From positions 31,567 through 95,566 of the forward strand of contig NW_004457518.1 of the NCBI RefSeq assembly GCF_000313135.1: a stretch of 64,000 nucleotides of DNA, in the 5' to 3' direction. This document shows positions 21,760 to 32,729 of the stretch, piece by piece. The notes under the pieces are model-generated. The model ran no database searches, was not told the DNA's origin, and saw only the letters and a program-made list of their open reading frames with translations. This DNA comes from Acanthamoeba castellanii str. Neff (Eukaryota > Discosea > Longamoebia > Acanthamoebidae). The position numbers and the translations under genes were made by a program. Numbering within the stretch: the first letter of the stretch is position 1; each line of letters starts with the position of its first letter.

Positions 21760-24378
21760 CTAGTGCTTGATGGTGTAGAGACCATCGGCAGACGCCGAGG
21801 CCTGAAGGCCAGTGTCGAGCCAGCCCTCCTTGTCCACCGCCGCCTTCTCAGCGCCCCAGTAGCCCTGTGTCACGTTGAACCTGGAGAGAGACAGCGAGTG
21901 GACCCGGCAAAGTGAGTGAGGTGAGCAGAGTGAGCGAGTGAGTGAACAAGCAAGACGTGGCGCGTACCCTCGGACGTAGAGCTTGCCCGAGGCGCCGGGC
22001 TTGACGGCCTTGCCGCCGTCCACAAGCTTGGCCTCGACGTGCGGCAGGAGACGACCAGCAGCAGGGCTGGACGCGTTCTGGGTCGCGCTACCGGCGAACA
22101 AGACGCCCGCCACGTTGGGGGCCGTGTGGGCCACCACCACCTCCTTCACCTTCAACGCGCCTGCAACGTCACCAACACACCACACGTGCCCGCATCAACT
22201 AACCGGCCTTCACCCCACTTTCAATAATAATAAGAATAATGGTCTTGGGGGGGGGTGAGAGTACTCGTGGCGCGCTCGACGAGCTGGGCAACCTCGGCGG
22301 AGCTTTCGTGTGCCGAACCGACTGAGCAGGGGCGTTGAGGGTGGTGAGCAGCACTCAAAAAGGCAGAGCCCCGATAGATTGGTGGAGAGATGGTGGTACC
22401 GATGACGAGCTTCTGGAGGGCGGCGAGGTCGTGCTTGGCGAGGACCGGGGAGTCGAGGACGGCCTTGAGCTGCTGCGGGGAGACCTGGAGCACGGTGCAC
22501 ACGTCCCGCGCGAGGCTGGCCAGCACCTGGTCGGCCTCGAACACAAGCGACGGGACCACCGCCACCGCGCCGTGGGCGATGGCAGCCACGACTGGAAGAG
22601 GAACACGCGGCGGCGGCGGGGGGGAAGGTTCAGCTTACAACACACACGACACACGACACACGGTGGTGGGGGGCGTTACTGGCTTGCAGGCCGTGGCCGG
22701 TGTGCAGAGGCGACGCGACGCAGATTCGGTCGCTCGAGGTGAGGCCCACGACGCTACCGAACAGGGCGCCGCTGTTCACCACCGCGCTGTGACTGAACAT
22801 CGCCGTCTGGTGACCCGATGACACGACACACGCGCAACACGCGCAACACACGCAACACACGCAACGCGTCAGACGATGAGTTCGGCCGCATCCCCCCCCG
22901 GGGGGGGGAGTTGTGATGAGCTGTGGTACCTGGCCCCCGGAGAGGTAGCCCAGCACGGCCTCGCTGGGCGAGACGGAGCCGGCAGCCGGGAGGTTGCTGG
23001 GGGTCGGGTTGTACACCATCAGGTCCCGCCACATGGTGTGACCTGCGGCCGACACACAGTGGAGCGCAACATGACACGCAACACGACCAACGACACGACG
23101 AGCAGGCGAGTGAGCCGATGCGTCCAGAGTTGCCAGACCGACGAGAGGCGTATGTGGGTGGTTTGGGGGGGGGGTGACTCACCCCTGTAGAACTGCTCGC
23201 CGGTGTTGACCACGTGCTTGAGGTTCGGGTACTTCTTCAGGTTGAGCGCGACGCCCAGCGGCCCTGGAACGATTTCAACGCACGTGAGCGCACTCGAACC
23301 GACACGACACGCGCGCGAAAGAGCGGAGGGGCGTGGGTGTGTACAGGTGGGGATCTCCTCGTCGAGCGCGTTGAGGGCGTCGATGTTGTTGCGGTCCTCG
23401 AACCTGGCGGGGACTATCACCATGCGCGCCTGCAGCGTTTTGAGGGCGGCACTGAACACAAAGCCACCGCCGCGCGAGTGAGTTGACCGTTGGGGCGCTA
23501 CACCATCGGCGGCATTAAAATGATAATAATAAATGATATGAAACATGGGAGGGGCACGCACTCGACTTCAGCGGGAGAGGCGGTGGTCTCGGGGCTGGCC
23601 GGCACCACGATACGTCCGGCGGTCGCCGTGCCGAGCTGCGTCACGATCTGCGCAGTTGCAAATCGTATCGTATGATATCACACGACCAGTTCTCCGAGCG
23701 TCAGACATCGAGTACGCGCTGTGTGTCGTGCGTGTCGTGTGGCACGCCATGACGAGGGGGAAGGAGCGCGTTACGTTCTCGGCATCGTTGGCGAGGAAGG
23801 AGAGGACTCGGTCGGGGGTGGCCGGAGCGGGCTTCCTCGTGACTCGGGCCTCCGGCAGGCCGTTGCCCCACCCTCGCACGTACTTGTCCAGCTCTACAAG
23901 GCCCACAAAGCGAAAGGGGTTCAGCACAGCAGCGTAGTCTCTACGTGCAGTCTTTTTCCCTCTTTTTTTGTTCAAAGAAGAGGCGAGTAGACGCGTACCG
24001 ACGTGGGTCCACTTGATGTCCTGGTGGGACACGACGAGCACGTCCTTGTGTTCATACTTGGCCTTCTGATCGCTCAGCAGCTCGCCGACGGTCTTGTTCA
24101 GCAGCGGAGCAGCCTCGCCGGCCTTGGTGGCTGCGCGACATAATGGCAATTTCAATAATGGAATGCATTCGCACCACTACGGACACTCAGCCATAATCAC
24201 ATTCCGAATATTACGTACCGTAGCACTGCGCACCGCTGACCAGAGACGCGGCGCCTGTCGATGGGAGAGGGGGTTGCAGTCTGAAATACAAAAAAGAATA
24301 ATGCGATACACATGAGTTTGCTGGGAACGTACGAGAGGCGGGAGCGGAACGAAGGAGGGAAGAGGAGCGCTGCAGCAT
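21760..24378 (-). CDS. Acyl-CoA synthetase/4CL-like protein, truncated and P-loop-deficient
   Basis: Thirteen minus-strand exons (24378-24333, 24254-24219, 24130-23999, 23893-23775, 23647-23562, 23451-23345, 23263-23183, 23042-22930, 22806-22680, 22591-22400, 22321-22265, 22160-21968, 21880-21760) give 469 residues in phase. The N-terminus (MLQRSSSLLRSAP) looks like a mitochondrial presequence. ANL-fold landmarks are present: GELLSDQKAKYEHKDVLVVS, PLHTGHGLQAIVAAIAHGA, GKLYVRGFNVTQGYWGAEKA and EGWLDTG. Two catalytic parts are missing. The A3 P-loop (normally SSGTTGxPKG) is reduced to YLSGGQTAMFSH. The protein ends just after the DTG motif, with no hinge or C-terminal subdomain carrying the adenylation lysine. 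It is probably an inactive or repurposed paralogue. Confidence is high in the family, moderate in the exact splicing around 22930-22806. Confidence 0.78.
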
Positions 24379-24518
24379 CGCTAGTCTCTGAATCTCTCGA
24401 AAAAATAGATTATTGTGTTGAACAAAAATGAATGAGACCTCCGCTTGGTGTGAAGTCCAGCAAAAGCCTGGAATATTTTCTTTTTCTTTTTCTTTTTATC
24501 GCCAAGATTGACGCAGAG
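24379..24518. promoter_or_regulatory. Short divergent promoter region
   Basis: 140 bp separate the start codons of the acyl-CoA-synthetase-like gene (-) and the PRP17-N gene (+). A T-rich tract (TTTTCTTTTTCTTTTT) lies next to the + start, so part may be a 5' UTR intron ending in GCAG at 24514-24517. Confidence 0.5.
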
Positions 24519-25857
24519 ATGGACGTCTTCGCCTCGTATGTGGACGAAGATGAGCTAAACGACAGCGAGGAGGAGAGGGTCGAGGAGGCTGTTGTCCCAT
24601 CATTCGATGCCGGCAGTGCGGCCGCGACTCTTCTTCCGCTCAGCGTGGATTTGGCCCCATCAGTCACTCCCATTCTCGTACGTTGCTCATTTGCGTGAAG
24701 CCATCTTCAATTCTTTCATTTTGGTGACAAGCCTCCAAAATTGCTACAAATTTTATGCAGTCATTTGAATGATTGTTGCTCTTTTCATTCATTTCTTGTG
24801 AATGAGAGCGAGCCTCACCCAATGCCTTCCTTCTTGTGCTGTTCGTTCCTTTTGCAGGGGCTGGGCGCGTTTGCCAGGGCGGACTCGAAGGAGGTGACGT
24901 TCAACCCCAGGGTGGACACTCTCTACGCGCCCGTCCAGGGACCCGCCACGCTTCCACCGGGCGTGCGACGGGACACCATCAACAACACACCCACGGGACA
25001 CGTCGAGCGGACCAACCTCAACACGTTCCTCTTCGACCAGCAGTACCACACCTTCCACTGCTACGGCTTCGCCGCCGACCCCACGGTGAACGCCCAGACA
25101 CACTCCATGATCGGCAGCACCGAGCGCCAGCAGACCAAGGGCGCCACCAGCGTGTTCGACCCCAGCCCGTCCGCCCGCCAGCTCAGGTGAAAGCCACCTC
25201 CGCCGCCGCCGCCCTTCATCTCTCGCCTTCACTCCTTGCGCGCGCTACTGACGTGCAGGCGACCCCCTCCCCCCGCGCGCGTGACTGGGACTACAGGAAG
25301 CAGGCGAAGAAGAAGAGGGCGCAATCAGGCGACCCCGGCACAGAAGAGTACCTCGGCCCCTGGGCTCCGCCGAAGGACGAGACGGCTCCCGCGCAGCTGG
25401 TACCGCCCCTTCTGCCTCAGAGGCGAGACATGTCGTGCCGCACAACTCCTTCCGAAGCTCACCAGAGGTCACCGCCGTGTGTCGTGTGTGTCGTGTGTGA
25501 CAATGTTAGACGGGGGAGGAAGTGGCGGCCTATGAGGCGTGGAAGCCCATCAGCAAGAAGAAGAGGAAGCAGATGGAGAGGCAGGCCATGCTGGCAGAGG
25601 AGGGCGAAGGCGACGAGGAGCAGGAGGAGCAGGAGAAGCCCAAGAAGGAGAAGAAGAAGAAAAAGAAGAAGAACATCGAGACCATCTTCGAGCAGGAAGA
25701 CGAGGACGCGCCGAGCAACCGCGCCGCTGCCGGCGGAGAGGAGGATTCTGACGATGACGAGTCGCGACCTCCGGCGCCTGCGTCGCGAGTGGGTCCATCC
25801 AGGCCACCAGCCAGCGCGCAAGCCGAGGAGGAGGAGGACGATGATGAAGACGACTGA
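24519..25857 (+). CDS. PRP17/CDC40 N-terminal-domain protein lacking WD40 repeats
   Basis: Four exons (24519-24677, 24858-25186, 25297-25399, 25510-25857) give 312 residues. Blocks shared with the N-terminal half of PRP17/CDC40, a second-step splicing factor, are KEVTFNPRVDTLYAPVQGP, HVERTNLNTFLFDQQYHTF, CYGFAADPTVN, MIGSTERQQTKGATSVFD and EEYLGPWAPPKDE. PRP17 normally continues with seven WD40 blades. Here the chain ends instead in a Lys-rich stretch and an acidic tail (EEEEDDDEDD), and no WD40 exon follows before the next gene. Either the beta-propeller is a separate gene or this is a truncated paralogue. The exon-3 acceptor at 25296 was chosen because it restores RQLRKQAKKKRAQSGDPG. Confidence 0.8.
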
Positions 25858-26131
25858 GCTGCTTCTTCTCTTTCTTTGCTTTGTGCCAACGCCTCAACAA
25901 GCCAGGCCTGTTTTTCGCCACCATTTTTGGACTTGCGCGTTTTTTGTTGTTACTCGCGAGAAGGACGCGAGAGCAACCAGGGGCCGCAGCTGATCTATCC
26001 CCTTTTGACCGCACGCACATCCCGGACCCAGGAGGGGTGCTAATGCGTGGCGAGGCCGTGCAGATTGGCGTGTCGTTGTTCCCTCCCGCTACTCGCGCCG
26101 CAGCAGCTTGCCAATTGACAACCACACGCGG
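25858..26131 (+). other. Intergenic spacer
   Basis: 274-bp spacer between two + strand genes, holding the PRP17-N 3' UTR and the promoter of the next gene. Nothing else seen. Confidence 0.5.
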
Positions 26132-29100
26132 ATGAGCAAGGCCAAGAGGTATAAGGCAGAAGACAAGGTCTCCAAGGTACGGCATCACTCCATTTGTGCC
26201 TTCTTGTACACGGAACGCTGGGATCAGAGTTTGCAGAAATGGTGTCATTTCTGCCTCTAATGGTCTCCTTATGCTTTCTCTTCCCTAATGGCCTCACATT
26301 TCCTCAAATCTTGTCTTAATTTCGGCATCTTTTTTGATCCAATGGATGGATGCAGAGAAAATCAAAGGACCCTCCTTCTGGGGCTCGGTACACCAGCGGG
26401 CGTGGTGGGAGGCTCTCCTGGTGCGACGAAGACGAGCCCTGCCAGCACTGCATCGTCGCCCTCTCATCGACTAGTGGTGCTTACGCCCTCCACTTCTCTT
26501 GCCCACCGTTCCTCCCGTGTAGTGGTGTTCTAATCTCCTTCTTGATTTACACTACACACCTTCATCTCCAGGCGGCGGCACGGGACCGGCCTGCAAGAAC
26601 AGACCCACAGACACCAAAGTGTACGCTTTCTTCCTCCCACTGGCATGATGAACGCGATGGCCCGCCTCACACGCACTCCCCTTTGCTGCGCTGCGCAGTT
26701 GTGCGCGAGGCCGCAACAGACAGGAAGGCGAGGACTACGAGGTAGACGACAAGGAAGCGGCGATGGGGCTGACCAAGCGCAAGTCTGCTCCCTCCTCCTT
26801 GACGATCGAGCCCAGCGCCAATGCCGCGCGTAAGCTCGGGCGACCGCCCAAGCGAAGGAAGACCGAAGGTGCAGCTCACCTCTTGTTGTTTGCCGCTCTC
26901 TCGTTTCTGGTCTCACGATTCATTCGTTCGTTCATTCGTTCATTCATCGCCGTCTTCGGAACACACCCCAGCTGTGGAGTGGGTCGGACGAGCGAAGATG
27001 GACGAAGCGAGCGGACGCAAGCTCTATCGCGGGTTCGTGCTGGGCGGATGTAAATACGAGACCGGGGACTGCGTCTACTTGAACGCCCCCAAGAACGAGA
27101 GCGATGAGGGTACAGCTCTGTTTCCTTTTCCTTTTCCTTTTCCTTTTCGCTTTTTGGCGTACTCACACTTTGAGGGATTGGGGGGAATGCACCAGACGGG
27201 CTTTCGGAGGACCGGTTCTACATCGCCCAGATCATGGAGCTCTGGGAAACGAAGGACGGTAAGTGCATGCTCTCGGGCCGCTGGTTCTACCAACAACGCG
27301 AGATCGACAGCTCAGTGGTACCCTCCCGCCCCAAGGCCTAGACCTAACCGATGGGTGGGTGGGAGGGTTGGGCCTCTCGCTTACATCGTATATCGTATTT
27401 GTGGCCCGCGTGCCGTGGCCACTTCAGCTGCGGTCCCTGATGGCGTTCGGGGAGGGCGAGGAGGAGCACATCGAAGAGACCGATCGCGAGATCTTCATCT
27501 CCGAGGACTACGACGACAACCCCGTGCGCTCTGTCGAAGGGAAGTGCTTTGTGCAGCACGACAAGGAGATCGGTAAGTGCCCCCCCCATCCACACCTGTA
27601 AATTTTTACTATGTAAGGTATGTGTTGCTGAGGCGCGTGTCGTGCCATGCGTCATGCGTGTGTCGTCGAGCGCAGGCAACCTGCAAGAGTACTGCCGGCG
27701 AGACGACCACTTCTTCTACCGCAAGTGGTACTCGAACGGGCGGTACGGCCTGGTGCAGGAGCCGCTCAAGGGCGAGTACTACGACGAGCCCCTCGTGCTC
27801 ACCGCCAACAACCCCTACCTGGGGGGCACCTACCCGCGCCCGAGCGTCATCACCGAGGAGACCTACCATCGCCGCACCCAGGCCCTCGCCGCCTCCGTCG
27901 CCCACCTCCCGCCGCCCGCCCCGGGCAGCGCCCCCTCCGACGCCTACAAGGACGAGAACCACTCGCGCTCCAATGGCGAGATCTACAAGAACCACGACCT
28001 CGATGGACGGTACCAGCACTTCGCTGACACGACACACGACACATTTTCTTCGTGGGAGCTCATCAAAGTTTGTGCTGTAGGGACCCACTTACGATGGTGC
28101 CCTGCCAGCGATTCGAGAAGAGTGCCGCGCTGTGGCACTCGCTCTCGCCCCACGAGCAAAAGAACGCGCAGCCCTTCACCATCCACGTGAAGGCCTCCGT
28201 GCAGCTCCTCATCGACTTCCACTCCCATCTCCTCAACACCGAAGTCATCGGATTCCTCGGCGGCACGTGGGACCCCATCACCCGATGTACGCCTTTTTAA
28301 TCATTTGTTTTTCTTTTCGTTTTCCTCTTTTGGCCTTCTGTCTTGCTGTTTTTTTTTTTTTTCAATTGATTTGTTTATTTTGGCGTTGGCCGGTGTGCAG
28401 CGATTGTGGTGGAGGAGGCCTTTCCGTGCCGGTCGCTGGAGGGGTCGGCCACCGACGGCATGAACGTGGAGATCGATCCGGTGTCGGAGCTGGCCGTGGC
28501 GGAGAAGATCACGAGCAAGAAGATGCGCATCGTCGGGTGGTATCACTCGCACCCGCTCTTCCAGCCCGACCCCTCCGTACGGGACATCCAGACGCAGCGC
28601 AACTACCAGGCCCTCTTCCGCGACGCCGGCAGCAGCTGCGAGCCCTTCATCGGCGCCATCGCTGGTACGTACCAGCCACGTGACCTTCACCCGCTTCGTT
28701 GCATTGACACGGTCCTCTCCCCCGTGTGTCGTGTGTCGTGTGTAGCGACGTACGACGCGCGGCTGCCGACCGAGGAGACGGTGTACAACTGGTTCTGGAT
28801 TCGGAACAAGCAGGACACCCTCTCCACGCGCCACAGCAAGCGGAGGAAGAAGGGCGGCGACATCATGAGCGTGCCCATGCAGCTCCAGTACCACGTCGTC
28901 CAGGAGCAAACCGTGCCCCTTTCCGTCGTGCAGGCCATGGTACAGCACACACACACACACCAATCCCTCTTTCACCGATCAGCGTGCCTCTTTGTTGTCG
29001 TTCGCATCGTTAACCGCCGCCGGGGGCCTTTGCAGAAGGAGATGGTGGACAACTGCAAGGGGAACAAGTACCGCACCAACTTCAAGCACGTGTGGCGCAC

Positions 29101-32100
29101 GCAGGACCGACGCCGCACGGGTCCCGGCGCTCTGATGCATCACCACCGCGGAGGTGGCGGCGTAGGCGGCAGGGGTAAGGGCAAGGGCAAGCGGCCGTTC
29201 GATCGAAAGCTACCGCCGCGGCACCACTCGGCCCACGACTCGGGGTCCGACGCCGAGCCTGAGCCCGATGATGAGGACGACGACTACGACGACGACGACG
29301 ACGACCGCAAGGACGGCTTGGGCTCAAGCCACAACAACAACCACCACAACAACAACCACCACAGCGACAAGATGGAGAAGGCCACGTCGCTCAACTACGT
29401 GTACAACAACAACAACGGCGGCGGCGGCGACGACGATGCGCCGTTCATCATGAAGGGCGAAGACCCCGAGAACGGCGACGGCGACGACGAGTCTTCGCTG
29501 GCCGAGGCGCGCGGTAGAGGCCGGGGACGTGGGCGGGGCCGCGGGCGGGGACGAGGCACGCGCGGACGCGGACGCGGTCGAGGGCGGGGCCGCGGGCGGG
29601 GCCGGGGTGCACAGAGCCCGCGAGGCCGCGAACGCAGTCGCAGCGCGCCACTGGGGCGACACGACGGCCTGTGCGTCACCTCCGGCGCCGACGACGAAGG
29701 CGACGAGGCTGATAGCCATCGTCGCCACGACGACGCCCAGCCCATGGCCATCACGGAGGCCCCGATCACCACTGCCGCCGCCGCCGCCCTGAGCAATGGC
29801 GGCCGAGGCGAAGCGCACGACGGTGGAGACGCGTTGGCCCAGGGAACCGCGGTGGCGCCGGCCCGCCGTGATGATGATGGTGGTGACGATGATGACGATT
29901 GCCGATCGTCGGCGATGGAGGCAGGCGAGGCCAGCCTGGCCGAGGACGAGGCCGGCGGAGACTTGGAAGAGGGAGACGACCTGCACGCGGACCCGGCCGT
30001 CGCTGGCCGGAAGCGGAAACGGGCGGTTCCACACGACACTGGTACGCCACGCCCTTTGTGTCGCATGTGTCGTTGTGACCCTCCCCCTCCCCAATCGTAT
30101 ACAAGAGCCGCGTGATTGATGGCAGCGCGCCGTGGATGCAGGCGGGCACGCGGGGCTGTCGCTGGTGGCAGATTCTGGGCTGATGGCGGCGGCGGCCGCG
30201 AGCCGAGCCGGAGTCGCCGCCAGCACCAGCACCACCTCCTCCACGACGACCGCCACTCCGTCGGGCCAGACGAGCAGCGGTGGCGGCGGCGGCAGCGGTG
30301 ATGGCGGCAGCGGAGGGCAGCAGCAACAGGACGGCGGCGGCGGTACCACCGGCAACGCGCAGGGAAGCGGAGGTGCAGCAGGAAGCGGCGGCGGCGGCGG
30401 GGATGATGGGCGAAAGGGCGGCGATGATCACCGCGATTCCCGTCACGAAACGGAAGACGACGAGGGAAAAGAAAAAGAGGAGGAAGAGGAGGAGAAGAAG
30501 GACGAGCCCGGGCGACGACAGGGCACCAACAACACCAACGAGGAGGAGGAGGACATGGAGGAGGAGGAGCAGCGGGCGACACCGGGGCTGGAGGCGGAGG
30601 AGGCAGTGCTGGAGATGCCGCAGCTGCTGACGACGCTGGCCCACCCCGACGAGAGCGTCATCACGGAGGCGTGGGCGCGTGAGCACCTGCCCTCGTGGGT
30701 CGGCGACATCGACACCACCCTGGTGCTGTTCGACCACCACCCGCAGCAGCAGCAGCAGCAGCAGCAGCCCTTTGACCAGCTCGGAGCCGCCTCCTCGGCG
30801 GGGTCGGACAATGGAGTACCGGAGGCCTCTCCCGTGGGAGAGGCTCGAGCGTTGGTGGCAACGGCGACGGCGACGACTGGCGGAGTGGGCCAGGATTTTG
30901 AGTCGGGCGGCAAGGGCGGGAGCGATGACGATGGCGGCGCTACCCTCGACCTTGCCGACGCCCCGCCCGTCGCAGAGCATCATCGTCAACACCAACAACC
31001 CCTCGGCTACCAACAGCGGTACCACCCGCACGTCGAAGAGGAACCGGAGCTGGGAGAGCAGAGCGGCCAGCTGATCTTCGACGCCCATGTCGGACTCGGC
31101 GGCTCCCTCCCCGTGGCCGCCGAGGCCAGCGCGCTGTCGATGGAGAAGGGGCGAGGCGTCGTGCGCTTTGCGTCGGGCCCGCCGTCGCCGGCCTCTCCGA
31201 GCAGCACCAGCGGCGACGATGGGTGGCCGGTGGAGCTGGACGACGAGATCTACGTCGGTGTCGAGCAGCTGCGCCTCGCCGACCGGCCGGGGGAGGGCTT
31301 CTTCGACGACGACCCCCTCCGCTACCCGGACGCCATCCACTCGGGGCCCTCCTCGCCCGTCCTCGTCTTCCTGCCCTTCCCCACCTCCTCCGGGCCCTCC
31401 TCGCCCGCCCTCTCGCTCGCCGGCCTCTCCGCTGGACTCGACGAGGCGGTGGCGGCGGCGACCATGACGGACGAGGCGGCGGCAGAACCGACGTCGTCAG
31501 CCTCGGTTCCATCGCCGCTAGCAGCCTTCACGTTCTCCTCGGGCTCCGAGTCGGCCGACGACGCCTCGCCCTCGGACGCCTCCACTACGCGCCACCACCA
31601 GCCTCGGGCCGCGGGGCTCGGACGAGGAGGGCCTTCGCCCAGGCGAGGAGGTCGGGGCAGAGGCCGAGGCCGAGGCCGTGGCGGCGGCTCCACGCGCGGA
31701 CGCCGGAGGAGCGTCATACAGGCCACCGCCGCCGCCGCTGCTGCCGCTGCCGCGGCAGCTGCGGGCACCACGACCAGCACCACGACCACGACCATCACCA
31801 GCGGCAGCGGCAGCAGCGTCGGGAAAACACGTGGCGGAAAGGAGGTCAGGGACGAGGCCGGGAGGCGACGGCGGAGCATGTCGCATCAGTTCCTCCGACC
31901 CACCGCCCACGAAGATGACGATGGCGGGGGCGGGGGCGGCGAGCATGCCGAGAATGTCGATGACCGCGTGCCGGACGCGACCGACGAGATGGACGAAGAC
32001 GTGAAGGGGAATCATCATGAAGAAGCGGAGGAGGAGGAGGAGGAGCAAGAGGAAGAGGAACAGCCAGAGGGCGATGAAGAGGAAGAAGAGGAGCGCAAGC

Positions 32101-32354
32101 CGAGAGGGCGTGGCCGAGGAGGGAAGAATGGGGCCACGACGCGAGGCAGCAGCAACCAACGACGTGGCGGCGGCCACAGCAGGGAGAAGGTGACCAAGGA
32201 CGAGAAGCTCCGGCGGGTGCTGCAAGGTCGGCTCGGACAGGGGTTCGCAATGCCCGAGGGCGAGAAGACGGCCTTTGTGGACGACATGATGGCCTACCTC
32301 CTGCGCGACTGGCACCGCGCCGACTTCAAACCTCTCCGCGGCCACCACCACTGA
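26132..32354 (+). CDS. BAH-domain + JAMM (MPN+) deubiquitinase-like protein with giant RG-rich/acidic tail
   Basis: Thirteen exons (26132-26176, 26356-26476, 26572-26620, 26699-26868, 26972-27109, 27196-27317, 27428-27572, 27676-28009, 28081-28286, 28401-28664, 28746-28939, 29036-30041, 30142-32354) give about 1,668 residues. Order: a Cys-containing N-terminus; an AT-hook-like KLGRPPKRRK; a BAH domain (VLGGCKYETGDCVYLNAP, FYIAQIMELWE, GRWFYQQREID, GKCFVQHDKEI); and an MPN domain. The MPN has the complete JAMM metal motif: Glu in NTEVIGFLGG, HSHP in WYHSHPLFQPDPSVRD, and Asp ten residues after the second His. BAH domains read nucleosomes; JAMM proteins of the MYSM1/MPND group cut ubiquitin from histones or regulate chromatin. 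About 1,000 residues of RG repeats, polyD/E, polyQ and polyA follow, ending in a short conserved-looking segment (KTAFVDDMMAYLLRDWHRAD). The 27317 donor could be 27314. Confidence 0.82.
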
Positions 32355-32729
32355 CCCCACCTCTGGTGGGTGCTACTGTGCTCTTGTCTAGACATAAAAT
32401 CCAAAAGCGCATAGAAGTGGAGCACCAAAAGGCCTGTGATGCAACCCGTCGATGATTCCTTCTACTTCTTCTCCTCTCCTTTGCCAAACAAGGGAGAGGA
32501 CTTCACGGCACTCCATGGCTGCGGTCAGCCCACAAACGTTTGTAATATAAAACATTGCGGCGGATTGGATTTTACAGTCCCATGGGAGGTGTCGTGGCTC
32601 GAATTCCAGGACCACCCATCATAAACCCTCCGGGAAACGAGAAAGGGGTGCAGAACAAGAGGAACCTCTTTCTCCACGGTTCGTACGATCCGGAGATTGA
32701 ACGGTCAAGAAATCGTACGACACACACAG
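32355..32729 (+). other. Intergenic region
   Basis: 375-bp spacer between the BAH-JAMM stop and the start chosen for the next kinase. A TATA-like ATATAAAAC lies near 32546. The last bases before the ATG (CACACACAG) look like an acceptor, so an upstream non-coding or short coding exon of the kinase is possible. Confidence 0.45.

Noticed and set aside
29324..31340. Long minus-strand frames opposite the BAH-JAMM tail (Ser/Pro/Arg-rich)
   Set aside because: Shadows of RG- and acidic-repeat coding sequence; the + strand frame joins in phase to the JAMM exons.
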